DNA of 64,000 bases, taken from Crickella sp017510505. GTDB lineage: Bacteria > Bacillota > Clostridia > Peptostreptococcales > Anaerovoracaceae. Below the pieces are notes generated by a model. The model did not search any database. It worked only from the letters and a program-made list of their open reading frames with translations, and was not told the DNA's origin. Positions 56,439 to 63,118 of this stretch are shown here, one piece after another. The stretch is taken from positions 86,214-150,213 of the forward strand of contig JAFWNE010000024.1 of assembly GCA_017510505.1 (NCBI GenBank), read 5' to 3'. The number at the start of each line of letters is the position of its first letter. The first letter of the stretch is position 1. The translations under genes and the position numbers were made by a program.

Positions 56439-57172
56439 ACAACAAAGCATCTTCTGACAAATACAAGAAGATACTTGCCTTATCAAAGCTGATATTGCTC
56501 GTTATTATTGTTGCGGGCATACCAGCTTTTCTTTATCTGAAATACGGGGCTGAACTGTTCAGCAAGGATTCCGCGGAACGAGTAGTTGATTATCTGAAGG
56601 CAAACAGCAGTATCGCAGCGCTTCTGATCATATGCATACAGATAGTGCAGGTAGTTATATGTTTTCTTCCGGGGCAGCCTGTTCAGTTTGCCGCCAGTTA
56701 TATGTTTGGAGTAGCGAGAGGATTTGCTTTCTCAATCACCGGAGCTGTTATTGGTACGGTAATATCATTCTATCTGGCAAAACTGCTTGGAAATGATGCC
56801 ATGAATCTCTTCTTTGGCGAAGAGAAAGTCCGGGATTATAAGAAAAAGCTGGATTCGGGCAGGGGACTGCTGCTTGCTTTTCTTATATACCTGATACCGG
56901 GCATCCCTAAGGATATTGTCTCATATGTGGCAGGAATATCGGATATGCGTTTCAGGCCGTTCCTTCTTGTCGCTACGGTCGGAAGGATACCGGGGATGCT
57001 GGGAAGCCTTATGCTCGGGCATTTCTTCGGCAGGCAGGATTACCGCGCAATGATCATCATTGCTGTCATCATTGCGGTCATACTTCTTATATGTTATGTA
57101 AAGCGTGACGCTTTGATAGGTTTCCTTGACGATGTAGAGAAGAAAGATATGGAATCAGGAGGAAAGATCTGA
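56435..57172 (+). CDS. TVP38/TMEM64 (DedA-like) membrane protein
   Basis: This 245-residue protein has about six predicted membrane segments, including LILLVIIVAGIPAFLYL at 18-34. The VTT-domain motif FLPGQPVQFAASYMFG is followed by GAVIGTVISFYLAKLLG and YLIPGIPKDIVSYVAG. Relatives are membrane transporters or scramblases for lipids or lipid carriers. The role here is not known. It overlaps both neighbours by 1-4 bases. Confidence 0.85.
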   Translation: MNNKASSDKYKKILALSKLILLVIIVAGIPAFLYLKYGAELFSKDSAERVVDYLKANSSIAALLIICIQIVQVVICFLPGQPVQFAASYMFGVARGFAFSITGAVIGTVISFYLAKLLGNDAMNLFFGEEKVRDYKKKLDSGRGLLLAFLIYLIPGIPKDIVSYVAGISDMRFRPFLLVATVGRIPGMLGSLMLGHFFGRQDYRAMIIIAVIIAVILLICYVKRDALIGFLDDVEKKDMESGGKI

Positions 57173-57660
57173 TGGCTAAAGAAAAGATACAGAAAACAAA
57201 CGCTATGAGACTTCTGGATTCAGCCGGTCTCGACTATGAGATGGCATCCTACGATTATGATGAATCCGATCTTTCCGGAGTTCACGCGGCCGCGGAACTC
57301 GGTGTTTCCCCTGAAATAGTATTCAAGACACTGGTAACAAGAGGCGACGGCAACGCTTTCTTCGTATTCGTCATTCCTGTGGCGGAGTCACTCGATCTAA
57401 AGAAAGCTGCCAAGGCTTCCGGCAACAAGAAGATAGAAATGATACACGTCAAAGAGATACTCGATATAACGGGGTATATAAGGGGAGGTTGTTCTCCGAT
57501 AGGAATGAAAAAACCGTTCCCTACATATATAGATGAGACAGCTCAGCTGTATGAAAAGATCTACTTTTCCGCAGGAAAGAGGGGAGTGCAGATCATACTG
57601 GATCCTGAAGAATTAGCTTCCGTAACGGGTGGAATATTTACAGATCTGACAGAATACTGA
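57172..57660 (+). CDS. ybaK: Cys-tRNA(Pro)/Cys-tRNA(Cys) deacylase, YbaK/EbsC type
   Basis: This 162-residue trans-editing protein is expected to hydrolyse mischarged Cys-tRNA(Pro). It has the YbaK fold motifs: EIVFKTLVTRGDGNAFFVFVIP with the catalytic Lys, and YIRGGCSPIGMKKPFPTYID with GGxSPxG. It is the last gene of the mutS operon, followed by a terminator. Confidence 0.92.
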   Translation: MAKEKIQKTNAMRLLDSAGLDYEMASYDYDESDLSGVHAAAELGVSPEIVFKTLVTRGDGNAFFVFVIPVAESLDLKKAAKASGNKKIEMIHVKEILDITGYIRGGCSPIGMKKPFPTYIDETAQLYEKIYFSAGKRGVQIILDPEELASVTGGIFTDLTEY

Positions 57661-57702
57661 TATAACTGTTAATTTTATAAATTAAATAATCGTTGAAATT
57701 TC

Positions 57703-57734
57703 AAGGCTTTCCGCTGATACGGAGGGCCTTTCTT
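57703..57734 (+). terminator. intrinsic terminator after ybaK
   Basis: Eleven-pair stem AAGGCTTTCCG / CGGAGGGCCTT (two G-U) with loop CTGATA, then TCTT. It ends the mutS-mutL-miaA-ybaK transcript. Confidence 0.8.
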
Positions 57735-57753
57735 AATGTATGATAATAAAATA

Positions 57754-57765
57754 GAACTTTTGTTC
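57754..57765 (+). promoter_or_regulatory. SOS box 1 (LexA operator, weaker)
   Basis: GAACTTTTGTTC keeps both half-sites of the Gram-positive GAAC-N4-GTTC operator, but the central TTTT departs from RNRY. It lies 9 bases upstream of the -35. Confidence 0.65.
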
Positions 57766-57774
57766 GAAAAGGTA

Positions 57775-57803
57775 TTGACATAAAAAGAACGGATGTTTAT
57801 AAT
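57775..57803 (+). promoter_or_regulatory. strong sigma-70 promoter of the YneA-like gene
   Basis: TTGACA (57775-57780), 17-base spacer, TATAAT (57798-57803): both hexamers are consensus. Its strength fits a promoter that must be held shut by a repressor. Confidence 0.92.
57787..57798 (+). promoter_or_regulatory. SOS box 2 (LexA operator inside the spacer)
   Basis: GAACGGATGTTT matches GAAC-RNRY-GTTY and lies between -35 and -10, so bound LexA would block polymerase. Confidence 0.72.
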
Positions 57804-57810
57804 GCTATCA

Positions 57811-57822
57811 GAACATGTGTTC
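57811..57822 (+). promoter_or_regulatory. SOS box 3 (LexA operator at the transcription start)
   Basis: GAACATGTGTTC is a perfect palindrome and a full match to GAAC-RNRY-GTTC, starting 8 bases after the -10. Confidence 0.85.
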
Positions 57823-57862
57823 AGGATATTATTTGTAATTGATCCGGAAAGCGGTGAGTGAT

Positions 57863-58174
57863 ATGAAACAGAGAAAACATCATTACAGAATAGTAGATCC
57901 GGTCAGGTTCTTCCTGGCTGTCGTTATAAGCATTATGATTTTGATCTTCGCAGGTTACAGCATTATCGGAGCCACTCAGGCGCAGGCTGCAGCTATCCGT
58001 ACATATAAGCAGGTCACGATTCAGGACGGAGACAATCTCTGGAACCTGGTTGAAGCCTACAATCCTGATTCTCATATAGATATCAGAGATGCCATATACG
58101 ATATTTATGAAATCAATGATATCGACGAGAGCGACATCAGGCCGGGAGAGACTATATTTATCCCGATTTATTAA
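57863..58174 (+). CDS. YneA-like SOS-induced cell-division inhibitor (TM + LysM)
   Basis: This 103-residue protein has a basic N-terminus, one membrane helix (about 15-36) and a C-terminal LysM domain (about 49-102, VTIQDGDNLWNLVEAY ... RPGETIFIPIY). Size and architecture match YneA of Bacillus, which delays septation after DNA damage. The promoter carries three SOS boxes, as expected for that role. In Bacillus the gene is divergent from lexA; here lexA is not adjacent. An in-frame TTG at 57839 would add 8 residues, but ATG 57863 is preferred. Naming is by architecture and regulation, since YneA sequences diverge fast. Confidence 0.8.
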   Translation: MKQRKHHYRIVDPVRFFLAVVISIMILIFAGYSIIGATQAQAAAIRTYKQVTIQDGDNLWNLVEAYNPDSHIDIRDAIYDIYEINDIDESDIRPGETIFIPIY

Positions 58175-58229
58175 TTGCTAGCACCATATGTCTCCCTGAC
58201 GTATGTCTAGAAGTGTGTTTTATATGATT

Positions 58230-58279
58230 GATCCGAAGCTATGACCGTTCCGTGTATCCCGGCAGCCATGCTTCGGATC
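58230..58279 (+). repeat. perfect inverted repeat with 30-base loop
   Basis: GATCCGAAGC (58230-58239) and GCTTCGGATC (58270-58279) pair perfectly; ATG/CAT inside can extend the stem. No T run follows directly. It could be a transcript-end structure for the YneA-like gene or a small structured RNA. Confidence 0.7.
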
Positions 58280-58307
58280 TTCATTTAGTAAAATATGAGA
58301 ATTCTTG

Positions 58308-58342
58308 AAAGCCTTGAAATCAGTGGATTTCAGGGCTTTTTT
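58308..58342 (+). terminator. intrinsic terminator downstream of the YneA-like gene
   Basis: Fourteen-pair stem AAAGCCTTGAAATC / GATTTCAGGGCTTT (one G-U) with a 4-base loop and six T residues overlapping the stem end. Confidence 0.88.
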
Positions 58343-58777
58343 AAGGTATTACGGGTCAGGATGGCCTAAAAAAATCGCTTAAATCGAAAAATACGGCCTC
58401 GTTTTTTCAGCCATTTTTGCAGATTTTCATGTCCGGCACACTTAGTGCCTAATGACTTATAAATCGACCATGACAGGCCCCGGATCCACGATCTTATGTG
58501 TGAAAGGCAGTATGAATGGGATCAAGTATAGTTGAACAATGTACAAGTACTGCTGACAATTCTTCTGATCAAATATATTGGAAAATACTATTACGAAAAA
58601 TCAAATGAGAAGGTAAGTGACAGATATAAATATGACTATAGTATATAAAATAATAAAATACTGATTTATGCGTTCATGCTTATGAGAGAAGCACTGTGGC
58701 CACATTAGTGTATATATGCTGTTTTGTGTATATAACACTTCCGAAAATTATGATTTTAGGAATAGTTATCTCAAATC

Positions 58778-58800
58778 AAAAAGGGCTCTTTTATGAGCCC
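58778..58800 (-). terminator. intrinsic terminator of the minus-strand cell-wall genes
   Basis: On the minus strand GGGCTC-ATAAAA-GAGCCC is followed by five T residues. It lies 10 bases after the stop of the transglycosylase-like gene. Confidence 0.88.
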
Positions 58801-58809
58801 CTCTTTATA

Positions 58810-59559
58810 TCAATACCAGTTATAAGAACAGAAATGTCTCCATGCGGCTGATGGAGAACCGTATCTTCTACTGATGTAACCCAGCCCCCATCTTATCTGT
58901 GTGTTTCCGTTAGTGTAATAATCACTTCCTTCAGATGCCATCTTACTTGCCGGAAGCGCCTGCGGTATTCCGTGTGCTCCGGATGATTTATTATGCGAAC
59001 TCGGATTCCATCCTGACTCTCTGTTCCAGAGATTTATTAAAGGTGTTATCTCTGAAGCTGCCCATCCGTAATCATCCATAAGAGAAAGCGCGTACTTCTG
59101 ATACTCCCCCTTCTGGCCTGTAGCCGTTATAAGCGGCGGATCATCAGTAAGATTGCTGCTTTTTATATAATATTGCTCTTCATCGATCTCTACCAGACTC
59201 CAGTCGTTATACGTAACGCCAAGCAATTCAACGGATTCAGCTTCATCCAGGGTTCCTATCGACGCATATCTGGTGTTTGGGCCTGTTCTGTAGTTGACAT
59301 CGTCATGCTTGACCCATACAGTCTCATCCATTTCTTCCTTGATCTGCTCGATAATAGATGTAGTTGCTTTGTAGGAATAGTCATCAAACATCTCCATCGT
59401 TGAAATGATCATACCCGAGCATGTTTCCACTCTTTTTCCAATGATATGATCCCATGAGATGTTGTAGATAACAACCATTGCAATAGCCATGGCAAGAAGC
59501 TCGCCGATGATAAACTTTATAAGCTGTTCTCTTTTTATGCCGTATAGTACTTGTGTCAT
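58810..59559 (-). CDS. membrane-anchored SH3 / transglycosylase-like cell-wall protein
   Basis: This 249-residue protein has an N-terminal membrane helix (about 15-33), a bacterial SH3 domain (about 82-137, VNYRTGPNTRYASIGTL ... WSLVEI) and a C-terminal lysozyme-like domain (about 155-249). In the last, NRESGWNP holds the probable catalytic E181, with SGAHGIPQALPASKMA and the ending FCSYNWY as in aggregation-promoting-factor/Rpf-like transglycosylases. It should sit on the outer face of the membrane and act on peptidoglycan. It follows the 3D-like gene by 24 bases with a weak Shine-Dalgarno. A phage endolysin is an alternative, but the membrane anchor and lack of phage genes argue against it. 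Confidence 0.8.
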   Translation of the reverse strand: MTQVLYGIKREQLIKFIIGELLAMAIAMVVIYNISWDHIIGKRVETCSGMIISTMEMFDDYSYKATTSIIEQIKEEMDETVWVKHDDVNYRTGPNTRYASIGTLDEAESVELLGVTYNDWSLVEIDEEQYYIKSSNLTDDPPLITATGQKGEYQKYALSLMDDYGWAASEITPLINLWNRESGWNPSSHNKSSGAHGIPQALPASKMASEGSDYYTNGNTQIRWGLGYISRRYGSPSAAWRHFCSYNWY

Positions 59560-59583
59560 TTCAAATAGTCTTTCTGTTGGCGT

Positions 59584-60123
59584 TTACCAGCTGACAGCTA
59601 TATCCAGCTGTGTAGGATTGCGTTTTGCGAATGTTCCGGTATCACATACTATTCCGGTTCCAAGAGATGTTTCTATAAGGGATCCTCTTGGCCTTATATT
59701 CAGATTTGCAGCTACCATGATATAGTCGCCAAGCATCTTTACACCGTCATCTCTGACCCAGTATTCATCATTGTTGCCCATGCGTCTCATTATGTTTACT
59801 ACGCCTGTCATATTGAGGTTGTAATACGTTTCTTTGCCCGACGGACCGGTTATTGTTCCCCTTCTCTTTGACAGTACAGGACCTTTCCATCTGGTGTTCT
59901 CTATATGCATTGGTATTACCGGGCTTGCTGCAAACATTGGAACTGCTGAGACTGAGCTTAGTCTGAATGATACTAAGTCAAGTGACTCCTGCTTTTCCCT
60001 TTCATTGATCCTTTCGGTGGATATACCGTAAATATCCGATCCGATAAACGAACACATGAATACTTCAGAAGCTATCAATACGCACAAAAGCAGATTCTTT
60101 GTTGTTCTTTTGAGTGATTTCAT
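59584..60123 (-). CDS. secreted or anchored protein with 3D-like double-psi barrel
   Basis: This 179-residue protein has a hydrophobic N-terminal segment (about 10-31) serving as signal or anchor. The middle (about 40-85) is not recognised. The C-terminal region (about 110-179) has VAANLNIRPRGSLIETSLGTG, VCDTGTF and a final QLDIAVSW, which resembles the Asp-containing 3D domain of cell-wall hydrolases, weakly conserved. The start is uncertain: GTG 60207 would add 28 residues but places the hydrophobic segment internally; ATG 60123 gives a proper signal. It is paired with the SH3/transglycosylase gene, so both may act together on the wall. Confidence 0.6.
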   Translation of the reverse strand: MKSLKRTTKNLLLCVLIASEVFMCSFIGSDIYGISTERINEREKQESLDLVSFRLSSVSAVPMFAASPVIPMHIENTRWKGPVLSKRRGTITGPSGKETYYNLNMTGVVNIMRRMGNNDEYWVRDDGVKMLGDYIMVAANLNIRPRGSLIETSLGTGIVCDTGTFAKRNPTQLDIAVSW

Positions 60124-60152
60124 AGTAACGGAAGTCTTGTTTTCATATAATA

Positions 60153-60170
60153 ACGATAATTTATTATCGT
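60153..60170. repeat. perfect palindrome upstream of the 3D-like gene
   Basis: ACGATAAT-TT-ATTATCGT, 8-bp arms with a 2-base centre, 30 bases before ATG 60123 on the minus strand. It could be an operator or a short hairpin. Confidence 0.6.
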
Positions 60171-60220
60171 CTATATTAATACCTGTTAAGACTTTGTTAT
60201 TATACACCCATAACCGTCAA

Positions 60221-60268
60221 AAACTAAAAAGAACCGTGAAATTTCAACGTTTTCAGCTCACGGTTCTT
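60221..60268 (-). terminator. intrinsic terminator after the DUF1097-like gene
   Basis: On the minus strand AAGAACCGTGA and TCACGGTTCTT form an 11-bp stem with an 18-base loop, followed by TTTAGTTT. It ends the polyphenol operon and separates it from the cell-wall pair. Confidence 0.82.
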
Positions 60269-60300
60269 ATTAAATCGATAATATTTTTATGGATTTTTCG

Positions 60301-60792
60301 TTATTTATTCAACATCTTGTGTATCTTATCAAGCAACGCACCAACATAATACACTCCTGCAAGCATCGCAACACCGATCTGTACAGTAAGACTGAGTACA
60401 GGTGTTGTTTTGTCCAGGTTCATGGCCAGCATTCCTATCGCCCACCCTGTAAGCCAGGAAGGCATATGGATAATATTCGCCCATTCTGACGAAATTATTA
60501 CCAGGATGAATCCGAATACGGCAAGCGATAAAAACAGCGTCAAATCGGCATTTAAAGGCGTATGAGCCATGAACTCAAATACTATCAGAGCCCATATGTC
60601 CCCTGCCAGATAGCCAAGCGATATTTTATGCGCATCCTCAAATTTATTGCCGTTCGTTGCATATATTCCGGCACAGATAAGAGCTACCGGTCCCACAGAT
60701 ATTCCAATGTATGGACTTAATACCGCCCATAAAGGCGGCAGCACTGCTATGAGTGCTGCCAGCGTCAATACTTCTTTTCTTTTAGTCTTCAT
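60301..60792 (-). CDS. DUF1097-like membrane protein
   Basis: This 163-residue protein has about five or six predicted membrane helices (for example 10-30, 33-46, 60-75, 86-101, 113-125, 133-152) and resembles the DUF1097 family; function unknown. It overlaps the LVIVD gene by 11 bases and is the last gene of its operon, which suggests a transport or membrane partner for the same pathway. No binding motif is seen. The family call is from general pattern, not from a search. Confidence 0.6.
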   Translation of the reverse strand: MKTKRKEVLTLAALIAVLPPLWAVLSPYIGISVGPVALICAGIYATNGNKFEDAHKISLGYLAGDIWALIVFEFMAHTPLNADLTLFLSLAVFGFILVIISSEWANIIHMPSWLTGWAIGMLAMNLDKTTPVLSLTVQIGVAMLAGVYYVGALLDKIHKMLNK

Positions 60793-62173
60793 ATGTCTTG
60801 CGAAGGATGTAGAAACCGTCGCTGTTTGCGTCGACTATAATGTATCCCCTGTCATCTACGACTACATCTTCCGTCATGGCCATCATAGGGCCCGGGAACG
60901 GGAAGAACTTCTTTTCTGGGTTCGGAGGTATGAAGTATGCCTTCTCCTTGATATAGTAAGGATCCGATACGTCATATACTCTGAGACCGGCCGCGAAGTA
61001 GCAGTCATATACCACGTCCGTTCTCTGCTCAAGCCATGGCTTGTTGTCCATAGGCTCATGCAGGTTGTGCGGTCCGAAAGGTCCGCCCTTCGATCCTTCC
61101 GCGAGCATGTAAGTGTTGAAGTTAGGTGCCGGGAAATCTTCCGGTACTTCAGGATACGGGAATGTCGCTATCATTACAGGATGTGTCGGATCGCTTACAT
61201 CGACCATGATGATCTGGTTCACGGCCTGAGCCTCTTTCACCATGCCGTCCTTTATGAATCCGAACCTCTCTCCTTCGTTCATCACGACGCAGAGATCCCT
61301 GCCCTTGAGCGGCAGAGCCGTATGTGTCCTAGCTCCCGCAAGTCTGCTTGAAAACGCAGGCATGAATCTGAGCTGTCCCAGAGCCTTAGGCCTTGTGAAG
61401 TCAGATACGTCAAGGATATACAGGCCGTCTCCGCCGTATCCGAGATACGCTTTGTCGCCGAGCACGAACGGAGGCCCGTGCATCCAGCCTTTGTCCATGA
61501 AGTCAGGATTATGAGGAGCCGAGTGGTCGACTTCCCTTCCCGGTACGCCGTAAATGTACTGATGAGGCGCCCACCATCTTCCGACCTCTTTGATATTCTT
61601 CGGATCGGAGATATCCACTATCCTGTAGATCATGCCTTCATGCTCATCAGCCTCGGCTGACAGATGTACATAATTGCCGCCGTTGTACATGAATCTGTGG
61701 ACTCCCATGGAATACGGGACTCCGCAGTCCCAGTATCCGAGGAACTCAGGGTTTTCAGGGTCCTTCTTAAGGTCATATACCATGATGCCCTGAAGGCTCT
61801 TCATCTTTGCGCGGTCTCCGACCAGCACTCCCGGGCCGCTGCCCGACGTGAGAGCGAAAACGAGCTTATCTTCAGCGATCTGCACCTTAGGAATGGAAGT
61901 AGTCGGATACTCTTCGATATCGAAAGGACGCCATTTCTTGATAAAGACCGGATCCTTAGGGTCAGTGACATCGCTTATCATGATGCCTACTCCCTCAGGG
62001 CCGGCTGCGAAAGCAGCGCCGTAGAGCAGATATCTGCCTTCCGCGGTGCGGTAAAGAGCCATCTGGAACATTCCCGCTTTGCCGTCAAGATCGCAGTAGC
62101 CAAGGACTTCCAGGTTCTTTATGTAGCCGTCGTTCCCCTCTCCTTTTGAGTAAAAATATTTTCCTCCAGCCAT
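60782..62173 (-). CDS. LVIVD-repeat beta-propeller protein
   Basis: This 463-residue protein contains repeated beta-propeller blades with the signature xDVSDPxxP: SDVTDPKDPVFIKKW (about 67), VDISDPKNIKEVGRW (about 186), LDVSDFTRPKALGQL (about 257), VDVSDPTHPVMIATF (about 330) and YDVSDPYYIKEKAYF (about 405). There is no signal peptide, so it is probably cytoplasmic. Several His and Asp residues (GVHRFMY, PHQYIYG, HTALPL, FGPHNLHEP) resemble metal sites of selenium-binding-protein-like or lactonase propellers, which is suggestive only. It starts 4 bases after the chalcone isomerase stop with a GAGG Shine-Dalgarno, so the two are translated together. The reaction is unknown. Confidence 0.75.
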   Translation of the reverse strand: MAGGKYFYSKGEGNDGYIKNLEVLGYCDLDGKAGMFQMALYRTAEGRYLLYGAAFAAGPEGVGIMISDVTDPKDPVFIKKWRPFDIEEYPTTSIPKVQIAEDKLVFALTSGSGPGVLVGDRAKMKSLQGIMVYDLKKDPENPEFLGYWDCGVPYSMGVHRFMYNGGNYVHLSAEADEHEGMIYRIVDISDPKNIKEVGRWWAPHQYIYGVPGREVDHSAPHNPDFMDKGWMHGPPFVLGDKAYLGYGGDGLYILDVSDFTRPKALGQLRFMPAFSSRLAGARTHTALPLKGRDLCVVMNEGERFGFIKDGMVKEAQAVNQIIMVDVSDPTHPVMIATFPYPEVPEDFPAPNFNTYMLAEGSKGGPFGPHNLHEPMDNKPWLEQRTDVVYDCYFAAGLRVYDVSDPYYIKEKAYFIPPNPEKKFFPFPGPMMAMTEDVVVDDRGYIIVDANSDGFYILRKTYED

Positions 62174-62177
62174 TTTA

Positions 62178-63053
62178 TTACCTCATTGTTATGTAGCCGC
62201 GATACTGTGTCAGATTGTCTGATCTGGCGTAATCCGACAGGAAGATGCCGCTGATGCCATAGGACTTCTTGAAATACGGGAAGTCTTCTGTCTCTGCCCA
62301 TGCAGGCTTTGCGCACTTCTCAGCCGCAGCTGCAGCAGCGTCGCACCATGCCGTCTGGCACTCGAACCACATCTCAACGATGCGGTCAAAGTCGCAGTTG
62401 TTTACTTCTTTCTTGATCTTGCTGGACACACAGCGTGTGCAGCCGTCATGTGAAGTCCATGCAGGGATGAACTCTTCTTTGAGCCACTTGTCGCCTTCTT
62501 CTGCGCTTACGCCTTCAGGATACTTGATCATGAACATCCATCTGTAGTTAGGTCCGTCCTCAACAGTGCGTCCTTCGCCCTTGAAGTCCTCTTCCCACCA
62601 TACAGGTACGAAGGCGAAGATGAAAGGAACTGTTCCTGCAGCCTCGTCGCCCTTTGTTGCACGTGCATCATCGCCTTCTATGTTGATCTCTTCGGACTTG
62701 TCGATGCTGTGCGAGTGTCCTGCGTCAGGAATATTGTTCTGCCATACGAGTACATCTGTCGGGAAGTACTCCGTGAGGATCTTGTGGTGATCCTTGGCGA
62801 ATCCAAGGTCGTTAGGATTTGCGAGCCAGTAGTGCTCTGTCATCTGCATCCTTACTGTTCCGAATCTTGCTCCGCCCGGAGGAGTCGGGAGCGCTGGATA
62901 GAAAGCGTATTTGCTTACATATGGCCCGAACTGTGAGATGCTGTCAGGAACATGATATCTGTACAGCCAGTTCTCTAGTTTGATCCTGTAGTCCTCATGA
63001 GCGAGGTCAACGAGGATGATGCTTCTTACCGGATAAAAATCAGGTCTGTTCAT
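62178..63053 (-). CDS. bacterial-type chalcone isomerase
   Basis: This 291-residue protein closely resembles, from memory, the chalcone isomerase of Eubacterium ramulus (about 283 residues) along its whole length. Shared stretches include VPDSISQF and KYAFYP, MTEH-W, DVLVWQ-IP, FIFAF-P-WWE-D and GRT-EDG-NYR, and the C-terminus YRGYITMR is the same. The two catalytic histidines of that enzyme (His33, His73) correspond to H34 and H74. That enzyme interconverts flavanones and chalcones, and contracts flavanonols to auronols, in anaerobic flavonoid breakdown. It has a ferredoxin-like alpha/beta fold unrelated to the plant enzyme. AAAGGAG precedes the ATG. A related substrate remains possible. Confidence 0.85.
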   Translation of the reverse strand: MNRPDFYPVRSIILVDLAHEDYRIKLENWLYRYHVPDSISQFGPYVSKYAFYPALPTPPGGARFGTVRMQMTEHYWLANPNDLGFAKDHHKILTEYFPTDVLVWQNNIPDAGHSHSIDKSEEINIEGDDARATKGDEAAGTVPFIFAFVPVWWEEDFKGEGRTVEDGPNYRWMFMIKYPEGVSAEEGDKWLKEEFIPAWTSHDGCTRCVSSKIKKEVNNCDFDRIVEMWFECQTAWCDAAAAAAEKCAKPAWAETEDFPYFKKSYGISGIFLSDYARSDNLTQYRGYITMR

Positions 63054-63080
63054 TTTGAACTCCTTTCAATTATTTATAAT

Positions 63081-63104
63081 AAGGAGCCGCGTCAAAGCGG
63101 CTCC
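63081..63104 (-). terminator. hairpin between the flavoprotein and chalcone isomerase genes
   Basis: Perfect stem AAGGAGCCGC / GCGGCTCCTT with a 6-base loop. On the minus strand the following tract is ATTATAAATAATT, not a T run, so it may be a partial terminator or a processing/stabilising hairpin within the operon. Confidence 0.6.
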
Positions 63105-63118
63105 TTTTGATATGTTGA

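Larger units (their letters stand above)
58175..58777. other. noncoding AT-rich interval
   Basis: About 600 bases without a credible gene. It contains a perfect 10-bp inverted repeat with a 30-base loop (58230-58279), a strong terminator (58308-58342), and then about 430 bases of AT-rich sequence. The best open stretch there is about 46 codons on the minus strand (58476 back to about 58615), without a start or Shine-Dalgarno. It may be the decayed end of a mobile element or of the accessory region that follows, but I see no transposase remnant I can name. Confidence 0.5.

Noticed and set aside
58476..58615. Short minus-strand frame ending in HKIVDPGPVMVDL
   Set aside because: About 46 codons, no start codon with Shine-Dalgarno and no recognisable family; left as noncoding.
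58810..60792. Prophage lysis module (endolysin plus holin-like membrane protein)
   Set aside because: The transglycosylase has its own membrane anchor, the DUF1097-like protein belongs to a different operon across a terminator, and no capsid, tail or replication genes are present.
60647..61351. 234-codon plus-strand frame opposite the LVIVD and DUF1097-like genes
   Set aside because: Antisense to repeat-bearing coding sequence; no Shine-Dalgarno or family signal.
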